Positions 21,361 to 34,229 of a stretch of 64,000 bases of DNA are shown piece by piece. Under the pieces are notes generated by a model, which was not told the DNA's origin, did no database searches, and worked only from the letters and a program-made list of their open reading frames with translations. Each line of letters opens with the position of its first letter. The stretch's first letter is position 1. Source of the DNA: Aedes albopictus (Eukaryota > Arthropoda > Insecta > Diptera > Culicidae). Made by a program: the position numbers and the translations under genes. The DNA lies in assembly GCF_035046485.1 (NCBI RefSeq), contig NC_085136.1, positions 221,344,853 through 221,408,852 on the forward strand. Direction: 5' to 3'.

Positions 21361-22499
21361 GTGTGGCACTTGTGTCAAAGATATAGTATTAATACATTTT
21401 TTTCTCCCGAGAAGGTCTTGCTATTTATCGGTCTGTTTGTATTGTTCCATGTTCTGCCAGGTTCCAAGCTGCAGCATTACCGCTCGTGCTACGTTTGGTT
21501 TCTGGTAAATCCATACTTCAAACTGCATAAAATTCACAAATTTTTATAAACGTTTGAATGCAGTTATGCCGAGCTCTCCTCTGAATATGCACTCTTCGCT
21601 TCTCAACCCAGTAATGGACGCAGAAAGCACTGGTGATTGCCAACATTCCGGATTGCGTCCGGACCTCTGTGATGCGATAGCAGGGTTCCTTCCGGCCCGA
21701 TTGATGGACGTGAACATCGAACAGCAGCGTGTGAGGAAGCACCCATGAAAACGAAACCGACACACTGTCGATATCCGTTCCGTTCGATTTCTGTGTGTTC
21801 GACCAACTAACTAACAACCGTCTTCGCATCCCCCAACCCAACCACTGGCACTGACTGTAGGTGTAGGAAGGAACCGACCGACGACGGACACCGAGTAGAA
21901 GAGAACATCCAAGTCCCGTCCCGGTGTAGCTGCTACATACCGTCGTCGCCATCGGTTCGTCGGAATGGAGCTGAACTGAAACTGAAGGAATGGTGCTGCA
22001 GCAGAGCTTTCAACTTGTCGTTGTTTGACATGATGACAACTCGAAGCGTTGTTGTTCCCTGGCGTTCGATTCGTCAGTTCCTGTGCTTCACGGTAGATGA
22101 AGCAATCCCGAAATTGAAATGGCTCTGATAGACGATAACGATGACGATGAGGGTGATGCGGTGGTGGCGTCGTCGTCGCGACGGTGATCGGTAGACGGTG
22201 GTTATTGTACAATGTGAGAAATTTTTCGGTAAAAGGTAGACAAAAGGCGTGTTTGGTAGGACGTGATACCGTGACGCGTAATAGAGTGGTATTATGGGAT
22301 ACTGGGCTGATGCAACGTCATACTTTTGATCAATGGTTAGTGGATTCGGTAGTTTGGTATCAGTATGATCCTTGGCAGCTTACTATTCGAATCTACGTTC
22401 ATTCGTAAAGCATTCAGTAAAAAATAACTAAAACAAAACTTCTGTTGAACATGTATGTGACATAGATAAACAATTTGCAAGATACCATCAAACACCTAA
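21361..22499. other. No gene identified; possibly unique DNA
   Basis: Mixed composition without visible repeats. Overlapping short frames exist on both strands around 21550-22200, but none shows domain motifs or a convincing codon pattern. Confidence 0.4.
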
Positions 22500-22640
22500 C
22501 AATCAGGTGATGAGAAAAATCATTTCCAGCATCCCTCGATACTGCTTGAAGGGAGCCATTACTGCTCGTGTCTTAGCTATCACGACCCTATAGGAGTCAC
22601 CCCAATAGTTATTGTTGACCCTCTGACGAAGCTTCTCGCA
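22500..22640 (-). pseudogene. R1-like LINE fragment (endonuclease-RT linker)
   Basis: Read on the minus strand it gives WGDSYRVVIAKTRAVMAP, a motif that precedes the RT in R1-type LINEs. The same motif appears at about 46600 (DTYRIVIAKTRGVMAP) and 63350 (DAYRIVMTKTRDVMAP). Only about 40 codons survive. Confidence 0.65.
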
Positions 22641-22779
22641 CTAAGTTTCGATTTTGTATTATTGGCTGCTTGACTCCTATGCTATCTCGTTTGTCTTCTC
22701 TTGCTCCTTCCGTATGTTCTGCCTCCTGCATGGCAAAATGATTCGTCAATGCTTTGCGCACCATAGTCCCCAAAACCTT

Positions 22780-22950
22780 TCTTCAAAACGTCAATCCTTA
22801 TTTTTCCCGACAGTTCTTGCTGCCACCCCATGGATCTTTTTTGCAATTCGGACACTCCGGTTGATTTGCCTATAGGCACTCGTTCGTGACTACTCCGTGC
22901 AATTCTTTACAGTATTGACATATCTCTTTGCTTCTGAATGTTGCTGTGGG
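22780..22950 (-). pseudogene. Zinc-knuckle gag-like fragment
   Basis: The minus strand reads CQYCKELHGVVTNEC and, after one stop, CPNCKKDPWGGSKNC. These resemble the degenerate Cys-His knuckles of Jockey-type LINE ORF1 proteins. Only this short patch is recognisable. Confidence 0.4.
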
Positions 22951-23769
22951 GTGACCACGCCTTACCGGGATTATTAACAAATAGGTTCCGAATGGAGCTG
23001 AAAGACCGCGAAACTTCCTTTCCTTCCACCACAATTTTTAAATTTTTCCGTGTCCATCAAGTTTCCTTCACGATTTCTTCTCTTCATTCTTTCCACCTTT
23101 CTCATTTTTGTGTTCTGCATTAATTCCCCCTTTCCAAAGTCCACTCCTTTTTCTGTTCTTTAGTGAAGAAGCTTTTTCTTCGTTTTCTTCCAATACTGAA
23201 TTTGTTCTTTTGTTAAGCACTACTTAAAAACTAATATTTTTACCTTTTCACGATTTCCTCTGTCTCAATGGTAACACCGTGCTACTGGAGCACTACACTT
23301 TTCGGTTTCTTCTTGTTTCTTCAACTGTTTTGCTTTCATGTTATGGTGTGGCAATTTTCTTCTCCGTTTCACTTCAACTGTTTTTATCACTAAAAACAGG
23401 ATGCTTCCAAACTTCGATGCCTTTCACTCCCAGCTTTTCGCTATCTTCACTTTTCAATCGCTTTTCCCGCTATTTATTCAAAACATGTAGCGACACAGAT
23501 CTGAAAACTGGTCACTTACACTCCGAGCTTTTGCCCAGGTAAAAAGCGACTGATTTTGACTTGTCTTTATGCTCTTGTTCGTCCTCTCTGTAATATTTTC
23601 ATAATTATTTACGACTTCTATTTTCCTTCTTCATATCACACGTGCTGATTGACGTTTATGTCGGTTGATAGATGCGGTGTTGTCCCGTCTTGCATGAAAC
23701 GCATGTTCCACTATGGTCATGCTGTGGTGGGGTGGCAGGAAAATGTGCTGACAGAACAGTTAACCCGTA
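22951..23769. other. No gene identified
   Basis: Pyrimidine-rich, AT-rich DNA with no recognisable element. A few short open frames are rich in Phe and Ser because of the base composition. Confidence 0.4.
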
Positions 23770-25162
23770 ATCCAAAAGTTCCGTTAGAAATTTCTCCATG
23801 AGTTCCAGATTTTTGTTTTTCCAAAAAAACTATTTTTCCATGATTTTTTTTGTAATTATTCCAGGAATTCTTGGGAGAATTCATCCATAAGCTCTTGGAG
23901 AGTTCATCCAGGAACTTCTGCGACAGTTTTCCAGGAATTTCTCCATTTTTTTCAGGATTTCCTTCTACAATTTCTTTAAAAATTCTTGCAGGTTTTTTTT
24001 TTCAGAAACTCCTCAAAGAATTAGTCAAGGAGTATCTTCAGAATTTCTTCATTTTGTCATAAATTCTGTAACTTTTCAGTTTTTTTTCAGGCTTTCCGGG
24101 AATTTCTTTAGGAATTTCCCCAGATATTCTGTCAGATCTTTTTTCAAGAATTACTCTAGATTTTTTCTCCAGAATTCCTTTAGGAGCTTCTCTGTGATTT
24201 CTTCCAGGATTTTTTTGAAATTCATTCGGAATTTGTTAAGCAATTCTTCTGAAAAACTCTTGAGGAACTATACCACGAATTTCTTCAGCAATTGTTCAAG
24301 GTTCTTTTTCAGGAATTATTTCCAAAATTCCTTTACGAATATGTGAATAAATTATTCCCAGTTATTTTTTCAGGCATTCTTGGGAGATTTTGAACAAGAT
24401 TTTTTTTCAGATTCCTGGAATTCACCCCAAGATTTTTTATCTAAGTCTTGCAACTCCTTTAAGATTTTTCCTCGGGAACTGCTCCAAGAACTGCTTAAGG
24501 AATCTCTTCAGGAATCCTTTCTGGAGTTTTTACAGGAATATGTCCAGAAATTTTCATGGAATTCTTCCAGAAATTCTAAAATAATGGTCTTAACTAATTA
24601 TTCCTTGATTTTTTTCAGTAATGCCTGTGAGATTTTTTTTAAAACCAGGAATTTTTCCCAGAGATCCTCTTGGATTTTTTTAGGAATCCCCCAGAACTTT
24701 TTATTAAGAAATTCTTCCAATTTGTTTAATGAGTTCTTCCAAGGCTTTCTGAAGAAATATTACCAGGATTTTTCAGAAATTACTGCAGTATTGTTTCTTC
24801 TGAATTCTTTCCAGATTTGTTTCAGGAATTCCTTCTTAATTTACATCACCATGACCCTCCATTCTTCTTTGGAGATTTTTTTTTTTCATGAATTCCGAGA
24901 GGATTTTTTTGCCAGGAATTTCTTCATAAATATCTCCGGCCTTTTTCTCAAAATTTCTTACGGGGCTTCCTCGGGGATTACCCTAGCATTTTTTCAAGAA
25001 AAACTCCATCAAATTCTTCAGGGATTCGTTCAAAAACTCATTTGAGAATTTTCAAAAACTCATTTGAGAATTTCTTTTCAATCCTTCAAAATCCAGCTGG
25101 CATATCTGCAGAATTCTTCTGGAATTTCTTCAGAAATTCGTGCGAGAATTCCTTGAGTATTG

Positions 25163-25236
25163 TCTAGTGCATTATTATTACTATAAGCTTTATTTACGAG
25201 GCTTGCAGCCCTAGGCTGGTTCACCTCAGACTACTT
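25163..25236 (-). repeat. SINE family A 3'-tail fragment
   Basis: Contains TTTACGAGGCTTGCAGCC, then CCTAGGCTGGTTCACCTC. This matches the 3' tail of family A (14155-14190 read in reverse). It is a short fragment inserted in the 12-bp field. Confidence 0.6.
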
Positions 25237-26745
25237 CATTTATTTTTTGAAATTCATCAAAACATTCTTGAAGGAGTTCAAGAACTTCCAGGAAACCCTT
25301 CAGGATTTTTTCTGGAATTTTTGAAGGATTTTTATCCCGGTTTTTTAATATTATCTAGAAATATCTCCAGGTTTTTTTTTTCAGAAATCCCTTCAGGAAT
25401 TAAGGAATTTCCTCAGGAGTTTTGTCAAGCATTACTCCAGAAATTTCTATCAGAAACCAACCTTTTCATTTTGCCGATTTTTTTCTGATATTATCCTATG
25501 AATTTTCATAGCTTTATGAAAGTTCTTTGAAGATGGCTTCCATTTTTTTCAGAATCTCTTTAAAAAGATTTTTATATTTTCTTCGGGATTTTCTCAAAAA
25601 TATCCTTCACAAATTTTTAATGCGGTACTCCTTTAAGAATCTCATGAGGAAATTATAAATTTTCTTCGGAAATCCAGGATTTTTTCAGGAACTCTACCAG
25701 AAATTCTATCATGATTTTTTACAAAAATTGGTTCAGAATTTCCTCTGGGATGTTTTTTAGGGCTTTTTTTCTGGAATTTGTTCAATTTTTCTAATTGGAA
25801 CATTTTTTTCCGTTTTCCTTCAAGAGATTTTAGGATTCTTCAGAAATTCCTCCGGAATTTGTTAAGGAGTTCTTCTAAAAATTTCTTGAGGATAAGGGTT
25901 TAAGGGATAATTTTCGTTCTCAAATTTCCCTTCAAATTGTTCGAGTCATTTTTTTATTCCTCCAGGAATTCCTGTTGGGATTCCTTATGGAATTTCATCG
26001 TGGATTCTTTTCGGAAGTTTTCTAAAATCTCTTCAGTGTTTCTTTTATCAGAAAATCCACCAGAAATTCGCTCAGAATTTTTTTAAGAACTCCTCCAGAA
26101 ATTTCCATGAATGCCTCCTAGAATTCCTTGGGCATCTTTTTCAGATTTTTTCCACGTATTTTCTTTTTCGAGTATACCTCCAGGAATTGCTTTAGAGTTT
26201 TCCCAGGATTTTTTTTAGGAAGTTGTCCAAGAATTCCTACTGTAATAGTGTTTTATTTCATTCAAACATTTCTTAATGGATTCCTGAAGGAAGTCTCCCG
26301 GAATTTTCAAGTGGATTGTTTTCTCAGGATCTCCTGATGGATTTTTTTTCAGGAACACCGCCACGATTTTCGTCAGGAACTCCTCCAATATTTTTTCAGG
26401 AATTTCTCCATGAATTCCTTCAAAAAAATTTTTCAGGAATTGTTTCAGAAATTTCTTTAAATATTCCTCCAGAAATTTATTTCCAATATCAACCATAGAA
26501 CTCTTACTATTTTTTGAGCTAATAATCAAGAAATTTACATGGGAGTTTTTTCGAAGTTCTTCTGAGCTATTTTCATTTTTTGCAAAAATTCCTTCAAGAT
26601 TTTCTCAAGAAAATCCTTCGATTTTCCTAAGAGAAATCTGGGAATTACTTTATGAATCCTTTCTGGAATTTGTTAATGAATTTCTTCACGGATTCCTCTA
26701 GGAATTTCTCTAAATGTTATTCAGTTTTCCTTAATGAGTTTCACT

Positions 26746-26812
26746 GGGAATTATTATTATTAGCTTTATTAGGGAGATTTTCAGCCCGAGGCTGGTTCAT
26801 CTCCCGCACTGG
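26746..26812 (-). repeat. SINE family A 3'-tail fragment
   Basis: TATTATTATTAGCTTTATTA followed by GGGAGATTTTCAGCCCGAGG and CTGGTTCATCTCCCG, the same tail as at 25163-25236. Confidence 0.6.
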
Positions 26813-28590
26813 GAATTTTTCCAGGACTTTTTTCAAGAATTCCTTCAGGATTTCTTTTGAGAGTTAATTCTGAAATTTCTTCATCAATCCCTCCCGGAAT
26901 TGCTTTGGGACTTATTCCAGGAGATATTTCCAGGATTTCTAAGTTTTTTTTCTCAGATTATTTTCCTGGAATTGCAGCAGGAATACTTGCAGGATATTTT
27001 TCAAAAAAAAATTCAGGAATTTCTATGTTTTTTTTTTCAAATTTCTTATGGAATTGACTTCAGAATTTCTACAATATTTTCTCCAGGAAAATTTCTTATC
27101 AAATTTATTAAGCGAATCTGTCACGATATTGTTCTTCAGGAATTCCCCCAGGAATTTCTCCTTTTTTCCTAAATTCGTCTTCGAGTTGTTCCAGGAATTT
27201 CTTCAAAAATAATTCCCGGAATTTCTGTTGAAATTTCTCCTGGATTCTTTTTCTGATTTTTTTTCGGCAATTTTTAAAAAGCAATTTACATTTTCTAGAA
27301 AATCCGCCAAAAATGCCTTCACGAATTTCTTTAAGAACTCCTCTGAGAATGGCCAGGAGTGCCTCCAGGAATTCTTTGACTATATTTTTCAGAATTTCTT
27401 GTTCTTTTCAGAATTTTCTCTTGAGGCTTTCTAGATGTTTTAAAAAAACTTATCCAGGAACTTCTTTCGGATTTTTTTTTCAGAAATTATTTCAGGAATT
27501 TCCTTAGCAATTTCTTTAAGCATTTCTCCAGAATATTTTTTTTCGGAAACCAACCATGAAATTATACCAATGTTTATTTCAGGAATTATCGAACAAATTT
27601 TTTAAGGTTTTTTGCTTTGAGTTCTTCTTAGTTTTTTTTTCAGTTTTTCTAAAAATTCCTCGAGGATTTTCTTTAGGAATTCTTTTAAGAATTTCTTTAG
27701 AGGAAATTTGAAAAAAATCTTTAGGGATTTTGTCAGGAATAAACATATTGTTTTATGTTTTCCTTCAGAAATTATTCCAGAAATTTCTTTTTTTTAAGAA
27801 TTTCTTTATGATTTTTTTCCCTAAATTGTATTTTAAAATCCAGGAATTTCTTCAGGACTATTCAGGAAATTTCTTAGTTTTTTAGGAATTCCTCCAGGAA
27901 TTCTTTCAGGATTTCTTTTGAAATTCCTCCTGAAACTTTTCAATATTTTTTTTTCCAAATTTCTCAAAACAAATCTCCAGGATTTGTTCTAGGAATGTCT
28001 TCCGGAATAATTCCAAGGATATTTTTTTTCATTTTTTTCCTAGAGGATTTCCTTCACGAATTCTTCCAAGAATGTTTAAGCAATTCCTCCTCGAATTTCA
28101 ATATATTTTATTCTCAAACTCCTTCAGAAATTTCTGGAATTTTTCTTTAGATTTTTTTCCTGAAACTCCATGAAGAAAGAGTTTTTTTTTTCAAGAATGC
28201 TTGTGTCCACGATTTTTTAGGACTTCTCCAGGATTTTTTTTTTCGGAAAATCTTCCAGTAATTTCATGGGATATCCTGTAGGAGTTTTTTTTATCGTAAA
28301 CTAGCTGGCCCCGGCAAACTTTGTCTTGCCTCAGTAGGCAGTCTTTCTAGACGTTTCAAGTACCTAGCCAAGTCCACGTCATGGAACGGTGTATGAAATA
28401 TCTCGGATCTCTAATGGTAATAGTTCGGCAGTCTTATTAAAGAATTAAGCGGACTACTATGTTCTCGCTCCGACGTTTCGGTCCAGGATTTAAGAGGGTC
28501 CTTCAGGGATAAAGAATTGTTTACACTCGTTCCAAAAACTTTTAGCCTTTCGTGTTGTCCTTTTCGTTTTAACATTTGTGGAATTTGTTA

Positions 28591-28665
28591 TGCCGTGTAC
28601 AGCACAGTTGTCCCATGCCATTATGGATTTCCATAAAACATGGGACAACTATGCTGCACACGGCA
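28591..28665. repeat. 27-bp inverted repeat (hairpin)
   Basis: TGCCGTGTACAGCACAGTTG and seven more bases (28591-28617) pair with 28639-28665 with two mismatches across a 21-nt loop. The loop can itself pair TTATGGA with TCCATAA. It may be a small foldback MITE remnant. Confidence 0.65.
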
Positions 28666-31450
28666 GTGTTGTAGGTGGTAGTGAACGATTAACGGTATCG
28701 TGTGGTGTTCTAGTAGCGGCAGTATTTTGGCTTTTTCTTTGCACTGTTTGTACTGTTGAGTAAAATGGGAAATTCTGGAAGAATTCATGAAATAATTTCT
28801 GGAGAATTTTAGAACTCTGAAGGAACTCTTGAAAGAACTTCCAAAAAATATTCAAAAGATTTTCTGGAGAAATTCCCGAATGAACTCTCATAACAATTAA
28901 AAAGCAGGTTTAGAAAAAAACTGTAGAACGATTACCTGGAAGAACTCCAGAAGGAATTTCCTAAGGAGTTAAAAAAAAGTTGTAGAGAAAAATAAAAATA
29001 AAATAAAATAGGCATTGTAGAATGTCGTGAGATTGCAAAGTATTTTTTCGGTTCCTTGAAAAGTAGTGTTTAAGTTTACATTTTTCCCTGGCGGGTCGCG
29101 AAAAGTAGCTAGGGATTCACCAACCGATAAGTTTAGGAATACATGCTCTAGGATAAAGTTCTGCTGAAATTCCTATGATAGGTTTCAGAAGTGACAAAGT
29201 TGCACACTTTGGATATGTACTACGTTTCTTCCGCTATGTACAGGTCTAAAATGGATGATTCATATCATCCACAAAAAGACAAACAAAACTTTTTTAGTTT
29301 GATTAGCACTCATTCCACTGCATTGAAGGCATGCCCTGCTCCTACACGCATCGTCGCTTTTTCAGTAGTGTGATTGATTGGCGATATGATTGTCAGATTA
29401 CGCAATCACTGTTGAGCAAGTTTCAAAGTCATGAATTTCAAGTGACTAGTGGATGTCGTCTTTTCGGGTCTGTTTCACTCTAATCAGGTTTCCGATCTGC
29501 CAGCAACATACATTCCTACCTAGTTCACACACTGAGAGGCAACATGCTTTTCCACACACGCAGCGACCTGCTGCTAGTCAGATAGTGTAGAGGAAAAACG
29601 ATATTTTCAATGTCTTTTGGCTCTCGGTCCTATGCATGGCAATTTTCGGGAAGATAATTTTGCAAATTGAGATGAAGCTTAGCTTCTTCTGAGGATGTGA
29701 GCGAGCATGGACGTAGAGCGTGGCATGTGTGTGAGTCTGTTCACTTTCCATAGCAGTCATTGATTGGAGCGATACGGTCTTCTGCTCAATGTTCACGGTC
29801 TGGGAACATCGTCGGCATCGTCGATGTCTGTCGGTTGTTGGTTAGTTTGGTTGGTAGGTGGTCTTGTCTGTCGATGCGATGGTCGGTTTGTAAAAAGTTC
29901 CATCCTCGAAGGAAAAGATTCAGCCAACCGTACGTAGCCCTGGCGGGGAACAAACTCGTTCTCACTCGTACGTAGCATAAAAGCTTTCAATCCTTCGAAT
30001 TTCGGAGAAACGAAGGTACCGACCGACGCTACCGTACCCAACTGCTGTTTTAGGCAGGTTATCACTATATCTCTGGAGCTTCATGTTATCCTTTTTTGCT
30101 TGGCAAGGGAGGACTACAACGAGATTGATGGAGATGTGGATCAATCTTGATAAGCGGGAAGCGATTCGGGCTTTGCTTCTCTAGAACAAGACGCTCGTTC
30201 ATACACAATATGAAGATTGAAAGCGGCGAGTGAATACTGACAGGGATTTGGGCACCTCTCGTTCAATTCGCGTGTCGGGAATGCTTTGGGCCCTGTCGGT
30301 CTTTAATCATCGAGGCTTCATCAATGTATTTGGTATTCGGAGTGGCTTATGAGACGATATCTGTTTTAATAATAGACGAAAAAAGTTCGTGCAAGTAATC
30401 AAGCAAAGAGGCTAGCTTCAGAGAAAACTAGAGCATACGTGCTTGAAACTATAGGCGATTCGAGGAAAATGATTTATGAGATTACGTTCAAAATTGGATT
30501 GACTCATTTGTTGATTGAAAGGAAAACAATTTGCGGATATTCCTACGTATGATTTAATTGATTGATATTAGACGACCTTTTAGCGATCACGTGGACATTT
30601 CAGATAAAATAAACAATAATCATGACATGAACATTATTTTTTTTTTATTAACAACTTTTTAATATATGAAAGCTTTGGAAAATTGTGAAGCGATTTCCAA
30701 TAAGCCCAAGGTAGGTGTGATCCGCTTTAAGAATTCAGTTTCCAATCGTATTAAGCTAACACAACACACAACTGAGTGAATTACTGATACTGAGGAAGAA
30801 TTCAAGTGGTAGTCGAAATACGAGTATCTGTCAAAGGATAAGCAATAAGGGCGGAATTAAAAGATACGAAACTGATAACACTCATTCGAAGAGGGTATTC
30901 TGCTTAGAGGGTTCGAAAAGTCGGTACCAGAACACAACTGAGTTTAAAGAATCAATGTTAATCCTTTCAGAGAGATCGATGCCACCAACTACATACTCCA
31001 ATACGCTATGGTTTATTGACTATTATAATTAGAATAACTAGCCACAGAAGTCCAATGTCGCGACTGTTCGTGTGACTAACATCTGGTTTGCCACGACCTT
31101 ACAGCGTCAGTAGCGGTCCTAGAAGTGTCAAATAAATTTTGTTCACCAAAACAAAAGATCCTCTACAAGCTGGACACTTTTAAACATTCAATTATTACAG
31201 TTCAAGTAATTAGTTTAATTAAATAAGAAATGTGACTACAGCGCCATTGGAGTTCTAGTGTATTTCTATTCTATTATATTTTGCTCGTCATTGGGTTTTA
31301 CGGCTCACCGTAGTTTGGCGATCCCTGTTGGATTGACAGTGTTTCACGGTCTCGTTGTGGCTCACGATGGAAGAGCCCAATTCGAGGGGCTGTTGTCGTG
31401 AACAACCTCCCCCCGGGACGACATGACTTTCGGATGTGCGTCACTAGATC
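28666..31450. other. No gene identified
   Basis: After a short reverse-oriented 12-bp patch (28760-28990), the sequence is mixed and mostly non-repetitive. Open frames are short and show no family motif. This is one of the better candidates for unique host sequence. Confidence 0.4.
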
Positions 31451-31453
31451 TTA

Positions 31454-31627
31454 GGCGCTGTCCATAAACTACGTAGACTCATTTTGGGCCCTCTAGACCC
31501 CCCCCCCTCCGTAGACTTTTGTTCATACAAAATTTTTGAAATTTATATGGAGCGTAGACTTTGGCCAGACCCCCTCCGCCTCCCCCTCCAACTTGGCTCC
31601 AAGTCTACGTAGTTTATGGACAGGCTC
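31454..31627. mobile_element. PIF/Harbinger-like MITE
   Basis: 174 bp flanked by TTA (31451-31453 and 31628-31630). The inverted ends are GGCGCTGTCCATAAACTACG and the complement of CGTAGTTTATGGACAGGCTC. C-rich and G-poor patches (CCCCCCCCC near 31500) follow. A three-base TWA duplication with such ends fits PIF/Harbinger non-autonomous elements. Confidence 0.75.
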
Positions 31628-31884
31628 TTATCACGTCCAGCACAGCCACCTTCGTGACGGGCCTCTTCAGATCTCATTCTCTCCTACCTAAACCACCATT
31701 TAGGTAGAATCCGTTTAGGTAATATCTATTTATGTCCCTCCATTAACCCTAGTAGGATGTTGGGGTCAATACAAGGGTCAATATGATCCAGACAGCTACG
31801 CTAAACGTGCACTACGCCATCGTGGTGCAAAAAAACTCAACATCTTCGGAGGGTTAAGGTAACGTTACCTAAACGTAATTTGAT

Positions 31885-32417
31885 TTTATCATAATTGAAT
31901 TTTATTGGCTTTTCTCGGTGAACTTAATACTACTCAAAGAAGGAGGGAGTAACGAAAGTAATGAAAGAAACGGTGGATAGAATCGCAAGTGTGCGACGAG
32001 AGAAATTGAATAGAAGTTGAAAATTAACAGAGGGCCATAATTGAACAACACAATCACAACGACGACCCCTTTGCCTAACGTTCTCGTGTTGAACGGCACA
32101 GATCGATAGAACCGAAAGCAAAGCCGAACAACATTTAACAGATCACAACCACGATCTTTTTGCCTGTCTAGGGCTAGTAGTCATCATCAAACTACTAGTA
32201 CCTAGCCGTTCAACACGAGAACGTTAGGCAAAGGGGTCGTCGTTGTGATTGTGTTGTTCAATTATGGCCCTCTGTTAATTTTCAACTTCTATTCAATTTC
32301 TCTCGTCGCACACTTGCGATTCTATCCACCGTTTCTTTCATTACTTTCGTTACTCCCTCCTTCTTTGAGTAGTATTAAGTTCACCGAGAAAAGCCAATAA
32401 AATTCAATTATGATAAA
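31885..32417. mobile_element. Foldback element with 213-bp arms
   Basis: Left arm 31885-32097 and right arm 32205-32417 appear perfectly complementary base for base, separated by a 107-bp loop. A 13-bp direct repeat gtaatttgatttt lies at 31875-31887 and 32445-32457 and may be the target duplication, leaving 27 bp on the right outside the arms. No coding signal is shared beyond the symmetric frames the inversion forces. A transcript would form long dsRNA. Confidence 0.88.
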
Positions 32418-32869
32418 GTCATGCGGTGATTAAACCTAGAAAGTGTAATTTGATTTTGTTCAGAGCAGCGTTAATACGAGGAAATGCAAAGTTAGAAGTT
32501 AAGAAGCGTTTACGGCGTTATTAGGATTAAAAGTTTAAGAGTATTCGAGAACTTCCTGGAGTTTAGGCCATCTTTTCTACTTGCATAATCAGCGATCGAT
32601 TTGTACTATATGAATAAAATTCATGCTTGCACAGCCCTGTGCAACTATATGCTGTCAAATGGTGAGTTCTTCAAGCGTGGAACAATCACACGCAATACGA
32701 ACAGCATAACTGTGTGATGTCAGTCCTTTAATGTAGTGCAGCATCTGTATGATTTTAATTTGCACAAAAATGTATTTAAGTCCAGAATTAATAAATAAGT
32801 TAAGTCTGTACGGTACCAGAATCGAATAAACAAATAAATTGAGGATCTCCATGAACTATAGGTCAGCAG
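32418..32869. other. No gene identified
   Basis: AT-rich spacer after the foldback. Nothing recognised. Confidence 0.4.
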
Positions 32870-33107
32870 ATCTGCTAAGGTATTGAAATTCACTTCCGAG
32901 CCTCTGAAGCCTCTTTAAGCCCCTCAGAAACCTCATGAACAGCCTGAAACACATTGAAATGCTTCGAAACGCTTTAAAAGCCCCCTTAAGGAGAAACTTC
33001 AGAGAATACAAATATGGCTGCCACAATGGCCGGCTTGGATCCCTACTCACGTTTTCAAGAGCACCAATCTTAAAAAACCTTTTGCATTTGTTTACGATTT
33101 TTTAAGA
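32870..33107 (-). repeat. Degenerate 10-bp TTGAAACGCC repeat
   Basis: Loose units such as CATTGAAATGC and TTCGAAACGC, about 10 bp apart. The same family returns at 33389-33769, 38734-39340, 55790-55930, 57310-57479 and 57797-57846. Confidence 0.65.
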
Positions 33108-33108
33108 T

Positions 33109-33388
33109 TCTCTCTCTCTTCTTGGCGTAACGTTCTCATTGGGACAAAGCCTGCTTCTCAGCTTAGTGTTCTATGAGCACTTCCACAGTTATTAACTGAG
33201 AGCTTCCTCTGCCAATGACCATTTTGCATGCGTATATCGTGTGGCAAGCACGAAGATACTCTATGCCCAAGGAAGTCAAGGAAATTTCCTTTACGAAAAG
33301 ATCCTGGACCGACCGGGAATCGAACCCGTCACCCTCAGCACGGTCATGCTGAATACCCGTACGTTTACCGCCTCGGCTATATGGGCCC
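33109..33388 (-). mobile_element. tRNA-derived SINE, family B (minus copy)
   Basis: The reverse complement of the element at 38382-38672: a tRNA-like head near 33300-33388 (B box as GGGAATCGAACCC on this strand) and a body ending in the CTTCTTGGCGTAACG tail. Some bases differ between the copies. This copy lies just outside the hAT element that contains the other one. I found no clear target duplication. Confidence 0.88.
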
Positions 33389-33769
33389 TAAAGCCTCGGC
33401 TATATAGCCCTGAGAGCCTCTAAAACTTCCTGAAACCTCTCTGAAACCTCCTGAAACGTAGTGAAACGCATTGAAACGCCTTGAAAGTTTCTGAAACTCC
33501 CATGAAACCTCTGTTAATTAAAGTCTCCTCAAGGCCCGCAGAAACCTCGATAATCGTCCTGAAACACATTGAAACGCATTGAAACGCTTCGAAAACGTAT
33601 TCAAAGGCAGCTAAAATCCCCATTAAACCGTGAAATTCACTTGCGAGCCTCTGAAGCCCCTCAAGCTCCTCGGAAACCTTATGAAACGCCCTTAAACGCA
33701 TTGAAACGTATTGAAACGCTGAGATCACCGTGAATTTTACCTGAGTGCCTTTGAAGTCCCCTAAAACCT
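33389..33769 (-). repeat. 10-bp TTGAAACGCC repeat block
   Basis: Runs such as CATTGAAACGCATTGAAACG with exact 10-bp steps in places. Translations are repetitive and meaningless. The hAT element at 33778 inserted here. Confidence 0.75.
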
Positions 33770-33777
33770 CTCTGAAG
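33770..33777 (+). repeat. Left 8-bp target duplication of the large hAT element
   Basis: ctctgaag, repeated at 38726-38733. Eight bases is the hAT signature. Confidence 0.88.
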
Positions 33778-34229
33778 CATGGGCGTAGCCAGAGGGGGGC
33801 AGGAGGGGGCCGTGGCCCCCCCTGACCGGTACATTTTTTTTTATTTGAGCCGACTCAAACGTTATCAATAATTCAAGAGTTCCAGAAAAAAATATAAAAA
33901 AAGACTATTCTAATAATTAAGGTTTTTATCCACAACTATCGAACCTTTTTTTCTTGAGAATCACAGGAAATTTCGCCAAGTATTTCTCCAAGAGATCTTC
34001 TCTTGGATCTGCTTCAATCTAATCATAAAATTTAACCAAATGACAAGCTTGGTTGAATGGTTAAATTTTGTGATGTTTATTCATGGAATACAAAAACAGC
34101 ATGCCAAGTTTACGGTAGGGAAAAAGAAGGACTTTGTAGAATTATATGCTGCTATAGAGTGCAATTATGTGCTACAATAATTTTCACTTGTATTCAATTC
34201 AAACAAACGTCATGCTAAGAGAATAATAC

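Larger units (their letters stand above)
23770..28290 (+). repeat. Degenerate 12-bp ATTCCTCCAGGA-type repeat field
   Basis: About 4.5 kb of variants of ATTTCTCCAGGA / ATTCCTTCAGGA, most about 12 bp apart, with T runs between them. Orientation is almost entirely one way: pyrimidine-rich TTCC then AGGA on the plus strand. The open frames inside (for example about 24380-25045) are strings of Phe, Ser, Arg and Asn from the repeat and show no domain. Confidence 0.85.

Noticed and set aside
21518..22212. Overlapping 130-144-codon minus-strand frames as a host exon
   Set aside because: No conserved motif or splice signals I could defend; several frames overlap with equal claim.
24380..25045. A 221-codon Phe/Ser-rich frame in the 12-bp repeat field
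   Set aside because: Composition is explained by TTCC/AGGA repeats; similar frames appear in many phases across the field.
28440..28520. Third hammerhead-like core on the minus strand (CTGAAGGACC...GGACCGAAACG)
   Set aside because: The box is CTGAAGG rather than CTGANGA, the proposed stem has a central mismatch, and no helix I partner was found.
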